Assembly (NCBI RefSeq): GCF_009720255.1 | Contig: NZ_WJSP02000005.1 | Coordinates: forward strand, 1-44,575 | DNA: 44,575 bases | Direction of reading: 5' to 3' | Source: Agromyces humi | GTDB taxonomy: Bacteria; Actinomycetota; Actinomycetes; Actinomycetales; Microbacteriaceae | Shown: piece after piece, positions 35,913 through 44,575 of the stretch | Position numbering within the stretch: the stretch's first letter is position 1 | How the letters are laid out: each line of letters starts with the position of its first letter | Translations under genes and position numbers: made by a program | Notes under the pieces: model-generated | Seen by the model: only the letters and a program-made list of their open reading frames with translations | What the model was told of the DNA's origin: nothing | The model's database searches: none

Positions 35913-38044
35913 TCGGCGCGGCCGACAGAACCCAGCAGTACGACTACCACGCGCTGAACGCGATGCTGAACCTGTACGACGACAACGGACAGATCCAGTT
36001 CGGCAAGGACCGTGAAGCGGCCCGGGAGTACTTCCTCCAGCACGTCAACCAGAACACGGTGTTCTTCCACTCGTTCGAGGAGCGCCTCGAGTACCTCATC
36101 GAGAAGCAGTACTACGAGCCCGAGCTGTTCGACGTCTATGGCGTCCCGTTCGTCAAGGAGCTCACCAAGAAGGCGTACGCGAAGAAGTTCCGCTTCGAGA
36201 CGTTCCTCGGCGCGTTCAAGTACTACACCAGCTACACCCTGAAGACCTTCGACGGCCGCCGCTACCTTGAGCGGTTCGAGGACAGGGTCGTCATGACCGC
36301 CCTCCTCCTCGCCCGCGGCGACCAGAAGCTCGCCGAGCAGCTCGTCGAGGAGATCATCTCCGGCCGGTTCCAGCCCGCCACCCCGACGTTCCTGAACGCC
36401 GGCAAGGCACAGCGGGGCGAGCTCGTCTCGTGCTTCCTGCTCCGCATGGAAGACAACATGGAGTCGATCGCCCGCGGCATCAACTCGGCGCTGCAGCTGT
36501 CCAAGCGCGGCGGCGGCGTCGCACTGCTGCTCTCCAACATCCGCGAGTACGGCGCCGCGATCAAGCAGATCGAGAACCAGTCCTCCGGTGTCATCCCGAT
36601 CATGAAGCTCCTCGAGGACTCGTTCTCCTACGCGAACCAGCTCGGGGCACGCCAGGGTGCCGGCGCCGTGTACCTGTCCGCGCACCACCCGGACATCATG
36701 CGGTTCCTCGACACCAAGCGCGAGAACGCTGACGAGAAGATCCGCATCAAGACGCTGTCGCTCGGCGTCGTCGTGCCCGACATCACGTTCGAGCTCGCGA
36801 AGAACAACGAGGACATGTACCTCTTCTCGCCGTACGACGTCGAGCGCGTCTACGGGGTCGCGTTCGCCGACCTGCCGATCTCCGACCACTACCGGGAGAT
36901 GGTGAACGACGCCCGGATCAAGAAGACGAAGATCAACGCGCGGGAGTTCTTCCAGACGATCGCGGAGCTGCAGTTCGAGTCCGGTTACCCCTACATCGTG
37001 TTCGAGGACACGGTGAACAAGGCGAACGCCATCAAGGGCCGGATCAACATGTCGAACCTGTGCTCCGAGATCCTCCAGGTGAACACCCCGTCGGCATATA
37101 ACGAGGACCTCTCCTACGAGACCGTCGGCCGGGATATCTCTTGCAATCTCGGGTCATTGAACATCGCCCTGGCGATGGACGGCGGCAACCTCGGGAAGAC
37201 CGTCGAGGTCGCCGTACGTGGGCTCACCGCGGTCTCCGACCTGTCGAACATCGGCTCCGTCCCGTCGATCGTGAACGGCAACGACAAGTCGCACGCGATC
37301 GGCCTCGGCCAGATGAACCTGCACGGTTACCTTGCCCGCGAGCACATCTTCTACGGCAGGGAGGAGGGCATCGACTTCACGAACATCTACTTCTACACGG
37401 TGCTGTACCACGCGCTCCGCGCGTCGAACGAGATCGCCCGCGAGAAGGGCGAGACGTTCGCCGGGTTCGAGGATTCGAAGTACGCCACGGGCGAGTTCTT
37501 CGACAAGTACACCGAGCAGGCGTGGGGGCCGCAGACGGAGAAGGTCGCCGGGCTTTTCGAGAAGGCCGGCGTCGACATCCCCACCCAGGAGGACTGGCGG
37601 AAGCTCGCCGCGAAGGTGAAGAAGCACGGCCTCTACAACGCGTACCTGCAGGCGGTGCCGCCCACCGGATCGATCTCGTACATCAACAACTCGACGGCGT
37701 CGATCCACCCGATCGCCGCAAAGGTGGAGATCCGCAAGGAAGGGAAGCTCGGGCGCGTCTACTTCCCGGCCCCCTTCATGACGAACGACAACCTGGACTA
37801 CTACCAGGACTCGTACGAGATCGGCTACGAGAAGATCGTCGACACCTACGCTGCGGCGACGCAGCATGTCGACCAGGGCCTCTCGCTGACGTTGTTCTTC
37901 AAGGACACGGCGACGACGCGCGACATCAACAAGGCGCAGATCTACGCGTGGAAGAAGGGGATCAAGACGATCTACTACATCCGACTGCGACAGATGGCGC
38001 TCGAGGGCACGGAGATGGAAGGCTGCGTCAGCTGCGCGCTCTGA
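35909..38044 (+). CDS. nrdE: NrdE, large subunit of class Ib ribonucleotide reductase
   Basis: 711 residues from GTG 35909 overlapping nrdI. Reduces ribonucleoside diphosphates to deoxy forms. Seen: redox Cys in [15 protein letters not shown], thiyl radical Cys in NMSNLCSEI with Asn/Glu nearby, second redox Cys in [11 protein letters not shown], the [20 protein letters not shown] phosphate loop and the C-terminal thioredoxin tail CVSCAL. No ATP cone, as in class Ib. No intein or intron. The strong terminator at 38059 follows 15 nt after the stop. Confidence 0.97.
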   Translation: MIGAADRTQQYDYHALNAMLNLYDDNGQIQFGKDREAAREYFLQHVNQNTVFFHSFEERLEYLIEKQYYEPELFDVYGVPFVKELTKKAYAKKFRFETFLGAFKYYTSYTLKTFDGRRYLERFEDRVVMTALLLARGDQKLAEQLVEEIISGRFQPATPTFLNAGKAQRGELVSCFLLRMEDNMESIARGINSALQLSKRGGGVALLLSNIREYGAAIKQIENQSSGVIPIMKLLEDSFSYANQLGARQGAGAVYLSAHHPDIMRFLDTKRENADEKIRIKTLSLGVVVPDITFELAKNNEDMYLFSPYDVERVYGVAFADLPISDHYREMVNDARIKKTKINAREFFQTIAELQFESGYPYIVFEDTVNKANAIKGRINMSNLCSEILQVNTPSAYNEDLSYETVGRDISCNLGSLNIALAMDGGNLGKTVEVAVRGLTAVSDLSNIGSVPSIVNGNDKSHAIGLGQMNLHGYLAREHIFYGREEGIDFTNIYFYTVLYHALRASNEIAREKGETFAGFEDSKYATGEFFDKYTEQAWGPQTEKVAGLFEKAGVDIPTQEDWRKLAAKVKKHGLYNAYLQAVPPTGSISYINNSTASIHPIAAKVEIRKEGKLGRVYFPAPFMTNDNLDYYQDSYEIGYEKIVDTYAAATQHVDQGLSLTLFFKDTATTRDINKAQIYAWKKGIKTIYYIRLRQMALEGTEMEGCVSCAL

Positions 38045-38058
38045 GGTTTCCTCGCTAG

Positions 38059-38088
38059 AACGGCCGTCCGGGAAACCGGGCGGCCGTT
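38059..38088 (+). terminator. strong hairpin terminator after nrdE
   Basis: AACGGCCG (38059-38066) pairs with CGGCCGTT (38081-38088), with an inner CCGG-GAAA-CCGG. The CCGCGCATG element starts on the next base. Confidence 0.85.
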
Positions 38089-38097
38089 CCGCGCATG
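38089..38097 (+). promoter_or_regulatory. CCGCGCATG element directly after a terminator
   Basis: Predicted transcript from about 38106, Shine-Dalgarno AAGGGAG before ATG 38147. The terminator-then-element arrangement argues for promoter function. Confidence 0.75.
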
Positions 38098-38146
38098 AGG
38101 CTGGCGACAAGGAACCACTGCCCGCCCCCGACGAAGGGAGACCGCC

Positions 38147-38434
38147 ATGCCGTACCAGCTCGACAAGGAGCCGCTGGAGGTCGTGAAGGCTGTCCGTGAC
38201 TGGCAGGGTGATGTCTTCGGCGGTGCGACTGGTGCGCAGATCGAGCAGTTCAAGCCGATCGCACACGATGTGGTCGCCACCATCACCGGGCTAAAGGCCG
38301 AGCGGGACGTCGCCCTCGGCCACATCGCTGCGGCGCTCACGGCTCAGGCGGCAGGTGACCTCGACCAGGTCGGGAAGCTGCTCGCCCTCGCCAACCACGC
38401 CCTGATGGTGCGGATCCCGGTGACCACCATCTGA
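38147..38434 (+). CDS. hypothetical helical protein, 95 aa
   Basis: ATG after ACGAAGGGAGACCGCC. Helical and Ala-rich (LDKEPLEVVKAVRDWQGDVF; GHIAAALTAQAAGDLDQVGK). No motif. It stands between nrdE and the Nudix gene, with its own terminator and element upstream. Confidence 0.8.
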   Translation: MPYQLDKEPLEVVKAVRDWQGDVFGGATGAQIEQFKPIAHDVVATITGLKAERDVALGHIAAALTAQAAGDLDQVGKLLALANHALMVRIPVTTI

Positions 38435-38453
38435 GTCCCGGCCCGACTATCTT

Positions 38454-38462
38454 CGCCGCATG
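38454..38462 (+). promoter_or_regulatory. CGCCGCATG element variant (TTCGCCGCATG)
   Basis: Identical over 11 nt to the copy at 23710-23720. Predicted transcript from about 38472, with GGAGGG before ATG 38507. Confidence 0.6.
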
Positions 38463-38506
38463 TCTCCCAGGCGCGGGCGACCGCATCCGACCACGGAGGG
38501 CAAGCG

Positions 38507-40629
<2,123 letters not shown>

Positions 40630-40653
40630 GGCAGATCGCGTATGGTTGCCAGC

Positions 40654-40914
40654 ATGCCTGTCGGCGTCGATCTCCTCATGGACGCAGCCTCCCACGAACT
40701 CCGCGGCGCGGTGTACGCCAGTCACTACGGCAACCCGAAACGCGTAGCCGAAGCGCTGGGAATCGACTACAGCAACTTCACCCGCAACCTCAACGGAGAG
40801 GTGCCCCTCAAGCTCGCCACCGTGTTCGCCGTACTCGAACTGGTAGACATCCCGGTGACGGAGTTCTTCAGTCGCGTCGAGCAGACAGCCATGCGCCTCG
40901 GCGCGCAACGTTAG
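40654..40914 (+). CDS. Cro/XRE-like helix-turn-helix regulator
   Basis: 86 residues from ATG 40654 (40642 would add four). A compact five-helix fold with HTH about 28-52: NPKRVAEALGIDYSNFTRNL, then PLKLATVFAVLELVDIPVTE. Reads like a phage Cro/CI-type DNA-binding protein. It has a strong vegetative promoter, unlike most neighbours, and ends in a strong terminator, so it forms a separate transcription unit. Confidence 0.8.
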   Translation: MPVGVDLLMDAASHELRGAVYASHYGNPKRVAEALGIDYSNFTRNLNGEVPLKLATVFAVLELVDIPVTEFFSRVEQTAMRLGAQR

Positions 40915-40958
40915 CGGCCCCGATCGCAGCGCCCTCGGCCGTCGCTCCTCGGCCCTCG

Positions 40959-40991
40959 GAAGGCACCGTCATGATCATCGGCGGTGCCTTC
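40959..40991 (+). terminator. terminator after the HTH gene
   Basis: GAAGGCACCG (40959-40968) pairs with CGGTGCCTTC (40982-40991), followed by TTCTG. It may also serve the convergent - strand gene ending at 41020. Confidence 0.75.
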
Positions 40992-41019
40992 TTCTGATCG
41001 AACTGCCCCTCAACCTCGC

Positions 41020-42486
41020 TCAGAAGAACCCACCGCACCGGACGTTCGTCGCCGGCGCCACCTCGTACTCCACCACCAGTTCGTCTGCCACGAACCGGCC
41101 CGGGGTGACGGCCTGAACGCCGACCGGAACGCTTCGTTCACCACCGATCAGCACGTCATCTGCGTACGAGTCATCCCCGAAGCCCTCTCGCTGTCGGCCG
41201 ATGTCAAAGGACTCCGGATACTTGCCGTCTGCGTCGTCGTTGTCCCAGCCGTACACCCCGAACTGGAATTCCTCGCTGGCTGGCCCACACAGCGTCAATG
41301 GCGCGGGGAGCCGAGACCGAGGGATCGAATCGCCATCCTCGAGGCCGATCGGGGTAGGACCGGTCCACGAATGCGCCGACTGACGAAACTGGCTCGCGCT
41401 GTTGAACAGGACCGCCGCGACTTGCACCTCAGCGGCTTCATCATCAGGGTCACCGTCATCCTTCACCTGGATGGAAGTGATCGTTACCGTCACCGGACGC
41501 TGGTTGACTGCCACGGACGGCTCTCGGGGCGCGCAAGGAGTATTCGCCGGATGTGGACTCACACCGGGCCGGACTGAAAGTGCCAGCAGCAGGCCGGCGC
41601 GGCGCTCCTCCCCAGCGAACTGAACCAACCGGCACCACTCGTACCCCGTCTGTAAGACGGCCAGCGCACGCGCTCGTTCGAACTTGGCGACGGAGTTCTC
41701 GCTACTGCCTGGGCTGTCCTTCGCGAGATCGTTATGGGTGAATCCCGAGACGAACCCCATGCCGTTCGAAGCCTTGTAGTAGGGGATGGTGCATTCGTGG
41801 TCGGCCGAACCGGTCCCACTCTCAAGGAGCCTGACCTGCGCGCCGCCCTCTTTGGCCCACGTCCGAACAAAACCATCCCGAGTGAGCGTTCCCGACGCGA
41901 TCCCACCCCAATCGTCGTTCGCCAACATGATGCCGGACCGCACAGTCAGACCGTTCCGTGCAGACCATGGTTTCGAAAGCGTGGGCGCACCGCTGATGTT
42001 GACGAGATCAGCGGCCTCCACTTCGACACGCTGGGTGGTCGGGTCATCGTTGAGCGGAAATCCAAGCTCGACCCAGTTGGAGTGACTATAGAAGTCCTGC
42101 GCCCCATGCAGCGCCACGCCGAAATCCCAGTACGCCCGAAACAGGTCATAGTCCTCGAGCGCGAGTTTCGCTCCTGCATACTGATGCATGATGTTGGACG
42201 CGCCCTCGTCGAACTCGCAATCGTCGAAGTGGTACTGGTCGTAGCCTTCCCGCAAGCCTTCATCCGCCCACACGTGTCCGTAGTCGATGGCGTCGAGCAC
42301 ACCATCGGAGATGAAACGGTCGTATCCGCCCGCTCGTTCGATCCCGAGACCGTCTGCGGTGTTCTGCCTGTGGGTCCCAGAACCGAACCCCGTCGCTGGA
42401 GCGGCGACGATCACCGATCCGCAGACAATGGCGGCTGCGACGGAGATCATGATCTTGCGGCGCGCACGCGCGCCACGTTGAGTCAT
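41020..42486 (-). CDS. secreted Het-C/zinc phospholipase C-like protein
   Basis: 488 residues from ATG 42486 (an in-frame ATG at 42513 would add nine). Signal peptide RRKIMISVAAAIVCGSVIVA to ATGF (about 9-35). The 60-170 region has GSGTHRQNTADGLG, HFDDCEFDEGASNIMHQYAG and VALHGAQDFYSHSNWVELGF, the His/Asp pattern of the Het-C/bacterial zinc-dependent phospholipase C fold. The C-terminal half contains beta-rich repeats (VTVTITSIQVKDDGDPDDEA). DNA here has less biased third positions than its neighbours, suggesting separate acquisition. Could attack host or neighbour membranes (inference). Confidence 0.75.
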   Translation of the reverse strand: MTQRGARARRKIMISVAAAIVCGSVIVAAPATGFGSGTHRQNTADGLGIERAGGYDRFISDGVLDAIDYGHVWADEGLREGYDQYHFDDCEFDEGASNIMHQYAGAKLALEDYDLFRAYWDFGVALHGAQDFYSHSNWVELGFPLNDDPTTQRVEVEAADLVNISGAPTLSKPWSARNGLTVRSGIMLANDDWGGIASGTLTRDGFVRTWAKEGGAQVRLLESGTGSADHECTIPYYKASNGMGFVSGFTHNDLAKDSPGSSENSVAKFERARALAVLQTGYEWCRLVQFAGEERRAGLLLALSVRPGVSPHPANTPCAPREPSVAVNQRPVTVTITSIQVKDDGDPDDEAAEVQVAAVLFNSASQFRQSAHSWTGPTPIGLEDGDSIPRSRLPAPLTLCGPASEEFQFGVYGWDNDDADGKYPESFDIGRQREGFGDDSYADDVLIGGERSVPVGVQAVTPGRFVADELVVEYEVAPATNVRCGGFF

Positions 42487-42640
42487 CGGCTTCCCGCTTC
42501 GAATGAATGACACGTTCGACGCCCACGATCCTCCGTCACACCCAACCCGTCAATCACCCGGGCTGCAGTACGACACCGAACCCAAAGGAGCCCAAGTCCG
42601 GGCAACCATCCGCCCCTGAACTGGGGAGTTCCTCTCAGCT

Positions 42641-42656
42641 TCCTCACAGGAGTACC
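42641..42656 (+). promoter_or_regulatory. possible -10 TACCGT before the gene at 42693
   Basis: TACCGT (within 42652-42658) fits TANNNT, with a leader of about 30 nt carrying GGGGAGGG. No clear -35. The rest of 42487-42692 shows no gene. Confidence 0.35.
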
Positions 42657-42692
42657 GTCGGCGACATCGTCCGACGGCCCGGGGAGGGCAAC

Positions 42693-43232
42693 ATGATCGC
42701 GTACGGAACGACACCTGGCATGTGGGCCGCGTACGGCATCGCAGTCGTTCTCGGCGCGATCGGAGGCCTCGTCGCAGAGCTCATGCTCCGCGGGCAAGCC
42801 GGCCAACTGGAGAAGCCCCGCCCGAAGCTCAAGAACTTCTGGGATCTAGGGTTCTGGGCGAACATCATCATCGGCGCAGCAGCGGCCGCCGGGTTTCTCC
42901 TCTTCCTGCCACCCGAGACCATCGGGACCGGCGCGAAGGCCCACCAGATCTATCGGATCGAAGCTCTGGTCAGCACCTCCCTGATCGTCGGCACGGTCGG
43001 AGGCGCAATCCTGGCTGCGATGGCGGAGCGGGTGAAAGCGGCCATCAGCGGTGAGAAGGCTAGGGATGTGAAGGCGACATCGATCGCGACACTCGAGTCA
43101 CTGCTGAAGGTGAACGGGAAAATCCCAGACAGTTTCGCACCGGACTTCACAGTGGATCCGAAGGCTATCCAGACGGCAATCGACCAGATCAAAGCGATCG
43201 ACCTCAGCTCCACTGCACGCGACGACGAGTAG
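42693..43232 (+). CDS. membrane protein, about three helices, 179 aa
   Basis: ATG after CCGGGGAGGGCAAC (strong Shine-Dalgarno). Hydrophobic helices at about 10-31 (WAAYGIAVVLGAIGGLVAEL), 55-74 (ANIIIGAAAAAGFLLFL) and 90-115 (LVSTSLIVGTVGGAILAAMA), then a soluble C-terminal helix pair. A DUF-type small integral membrane protein. Unknown function. Confidence 0.8.
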   Translation: MIAYGTTPGMWAAYGIAVVLGAIGGLVAELMLRGQAGQLEKPRPKLKNFWDLGFWANIIIGAAAAAGFLLFLPPETIGTGAKAHQIYRIEALVSTSLIVGTVGGAILAAMAERVKAAISGEKARDVKATSIATLESLLKVNGKIPDSFAPDFTVDPKAIQTAIDQIKAIDLSSTARDDE

Positions 43233-43237
43233 CGACG

Positions 43238-43243
43238 TACTCT
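43238..43243 (+). promoter_or_regulatory. TACTCT -10 box, leaderless start of the DNA ligase
   Basis: TANNNT box, 6 nt, then ATG 43250. Transcription would start at the A of the start codon. No Shine-Dalgarno. Confidence 0.65.
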
Positions 43244-43249
43244 GACGGG

Positions 43250-44245
43250 ATGGAGCTACCCGACGCGCTCCACCCACCGTTCGAGCTTGCCCTCGCCCGC
43301 CCAGTCACGCTGCGCGCAGCCCCGAAGGTTGGCGCCGGATGGTCTGCGGAGCCGAAATGGGACGGCTTCCGCACTGCGCTCGCCTCCGAATCAGGCGCGG
43401 TCACCTTGTGGTCCAGGCAACGCAAGAATCTGACGCGATACTTCCCGGAGATCGTCGCCGCGGCCGCCGCAGTGATCCCAGACGGGTGCGTCGTCGACGG
43501 GGAGATCGTCGCCTGGCGGGACGGGCGGCTCGACTTCGACGACCTGCAACAACGGCTCGGCGGCGGCGCGACCCGCGTCACCCAGCTCACACGAACCCAG
43601 CAGCTGTCGTACGTCGCGTTCGACCTGCTCGCCGCTGCCGGCCGCGACATCCGGGAGGTCGCGCTGACCCACCGGCGGGCGCTCCTCGAGCAGCTCGCCG
43701 ACGGCTGGCCACCTCCGCTCACCCTGTCTCCGTCAACCACGGACCCTGACGAAGCTGACGACTGGTTCAAAACGATGCCCGCCGTTGGCGTTGAAGGGCT
43801 CATGCTGAAAGACCTCAGCCGCGGCTACCCGGCCGGCCGCCGGGACTGGCTGAAGCTGAAGCATCGCGACACCGTCGAGGTGATCGCCGGGGCGGTGATC
43901 GGGTCGCTGCAACATCCGAGGGAAGTGATCATTGGGATGCCCCAAGGTGGTCGGCTCCGCGTGACCGGACGGTCCACCACCCTGGATCAACAGGCGTCAC
44001 GGGCCCTCGCCGAGGAAATCAGCCCGCCGGCAGGGGAGCATCCGTGGCCGAACGCGCTCCGCCCCGGAATGTTCGACCGGTTCGCGAAGGACCGCACCCC
44101 AGTGAAGATCACGTTGATCGAGCCGATCGTCGTCGAGGTCTCCGCGGACGTCGCAACATCAGGTGGCTCGTTCCGGCACTCCGTGAGGTTCGTCCGCGCA
44201 CGCCCTGACGTACCGGTGGAGGAAGTCGGTGACGGCCGGGCCTGA
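43250..44245 (+). CDS. ATP-dependent DNA ligase
   Basis: 331 residues. Motif I is EPKWDGFR with nucleotidyl Lys36; motif III DGEIVAW; DFDDLQQRL; motif IV VEGLMLKD; motif V WLKLKHRD, in the order of the LigC/LigD-type nucleotidyltransferase, followed by an OB-like C-terminal part (VIIGMPQGGRLRVTGRS; VKITLIEPIVVEVSAD). Nick sealing in DNA replication or repair. No Ku or polymerase domain attached. Leaderless mRNA predicted from the TACTCT box. Confidence 0.93.
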   Translation: MELPDALHPPFELALARPVTLRAAPKVGAGWSAEPKWDGFRTALASESGAVTLWSRQRKNLTRYFPEIVAAAAAVIPDGCVVDGEIVAWRDGRLDFDDLQQRLGGGATRVTQLTRTQQLSYVAFDLLAAAGRDIREVALTHRRALLEQLADGWPPPLTLSPSTTDPDEADDWFKTMPAVGVEGLMLKDLSRGYPAGRRDWLKLKHRDTVEVIAGAVIGSLQHPREVIIGMPQGGRLRVTGRSTTLDQQASRALAEEISPPAGEHPWPNALRPGMFDRFAKDRTPVKITLIEPIVVEVSADVATSGGSFRHSVRFVRARPDVPVEEVGDGRA

Positions 44246-44271
44246 CCGGCATGTGGCGTAGCCGCTCACCT

Positions 44272-44290
44272 ACCTCCTGACACAGGAGGT
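44272..44290 (+). promoter_or_regulatory. hairpin that hides the Shine-Dalgarno of the next gene
   Basis: ACCTCCTG (44272-44279) pairs with CAGGAGGT (44283-44290) over a 3-nt loop; the second arm contains AGGAGG, 4 nt before TTG 44295. The ligase gene ends at 44245. Confidence 0.6.
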
Positions 44291-44294
44291 GGGA

Positions 44295-44575
44295 TTGGGT
44301 CGTCACAGGATGCCCGGCGCGCCTTGGCGTGCGCTCCCCGTGTCCGGCGACCCGAAGAAGGCGATCGCCATGGCGATGGCCGTCAGCCTGTTGTGGGTGA
44401 ACGCCGCAGCACCGGCCACCGTCGCCGTCCGATACGTGGCCGCACCGAGCTCCGGTCCGCGAGCACCAGGACAGAAGGTCGACGTCTCAGAGATGGCGAT
44501 CGTCGCCCCTGCAAGCCGAGACGGGTTCGTCGTCGAAGCACCGCCTCCACCTCCACCACCTCCACCGCCGCCCGC
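44295..44575 (+). CDS. secreted Pro-rich protein, 5' part only (runs off the window)
   Basis: TTG 44295 follows AGGAGGT; an ATG at 44310 in frame is an alternative. After a basic start the hydrophobic stretch KKAIAMAMAVSLLWVNAAAP looks like a signal peptide, cut near NAA or APA. Then comes a small segment (VSEMAIVAPASRDGFVVEAP) and a polyproline run at the window end. The mature protein is unknown; peptidases and wall-binding proteins of actinophages start like this. Its Shine-Dalgarno lies in a hairpin arm. Confidence 0.7.
   Translation, partial: MGRHRMPGAPWRALPVSGDPKKAIAMAMAVSLLWVNAAAPATVAVRYVAAPSSGPRAPGQKVDVSEMAIVAPASRDGFVVEAPPPPPPPPPPP

Overview
The window looks like part of a large, high-GC actinobacteriophage genome, or a phage-like element, with a host probably among the Actinobacteria and perhaps near Microbacteriaceae. 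This is inferred from the C/G-rich third codon positions, the many short genes nearly all on the + strand, 20 interspersed tRNA genes, class E type sortases and a secreted protein resembling the actinobacterial DUF6993 type. No capsid, tail, terminase, polymerase or integrase gene was recognised, so the phage assignment is inference and no phage cluster can be named.

Layout. (1) 1-16.1 kb is a tRNA region: 20 tRNAs (Glu, Met, Gly x3, Pro x2, Lys, Val x2, Arg x3, Thr x3, His, Gln, Ala, Cys) lie singly or in small groups between small unknown genes. It also holds two mechanistically different RNA ligases (a DraRnl/Rnl5-like enzyme and RtcB), a GNAT-like protein, a YgiC/YgiB-like ATP-grasp plus lipoprotein pair and a metallophosphoesterase. 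A hairpin here reproduces the 790 loop of 16S rRNA helix 24. (2) 16.1-25.4 kb is a nucleotide and cell-surface block: HNH nuclease, a sortase-substrate-like wall protein (- strand), sortase 1, a small membrane protein, dUTPase, two tandem deoxyribonucleotidase paralogues, sortase 2, a DUF6993-like secreted protein, a putative sigma factor, a T2SF/TadC-like membrane protein and a prepilin-peptidase-like protein. (3) 25.4-35.4 kb holds small accessory genes, a SLOG (DUF2493-like) protein, a secreted CAP-domain protein with a C-terminal membrane anchor, two related membrane proteins, an alarmone-hydrolase-like HD protein and a 930-residue unknown protein. (4) 35.5-40.6 kb is the class Ib ribonucleotide reductase set nrdI-nrdE-nrdF with a Nudix protein between. 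(5) 40.6-44.6 kb has a Cro-like regulator, a secreted Het-C/phospholipase-like protein (- strand), a membrane protein, an ATP-dependent DNA ligase and the start of a Pro-rich secreted protein.

The most striking regulatory signal is a recurrent intergenic element, YCCGCGCATG. There are 22 intergenic copies on + and one on -, the latter in front of the - strand wall-protein gene. At seven genes that lack a Shine-Dalgarno sequence, the C of CATG is exactly 12 nt before the start codon, and at two more it is 13 nt. That is the geometry of a -10 element driving leaderless mRNAs. At other genes the element stands further upstream and is followed by a Shine-Dalgarno sequence. A sister form, CGCCGCATG, precedes other genes, including the sigma-like gene. 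I propose a phage regulon read by an alternative sigma factor, possibly the one encoded at 22.9 kb. A few genes instead carry ordinary TANNNT -10 boxes.

No stretch above 300 bases lacks a gene, tRNA or described element. The longest gaps are 6868-7089 (hairpins only), 19781-20044 (hairpins including a strong terminator), 18216-18407 (divergent promoters) and 42487-42692 (a possible promoter).
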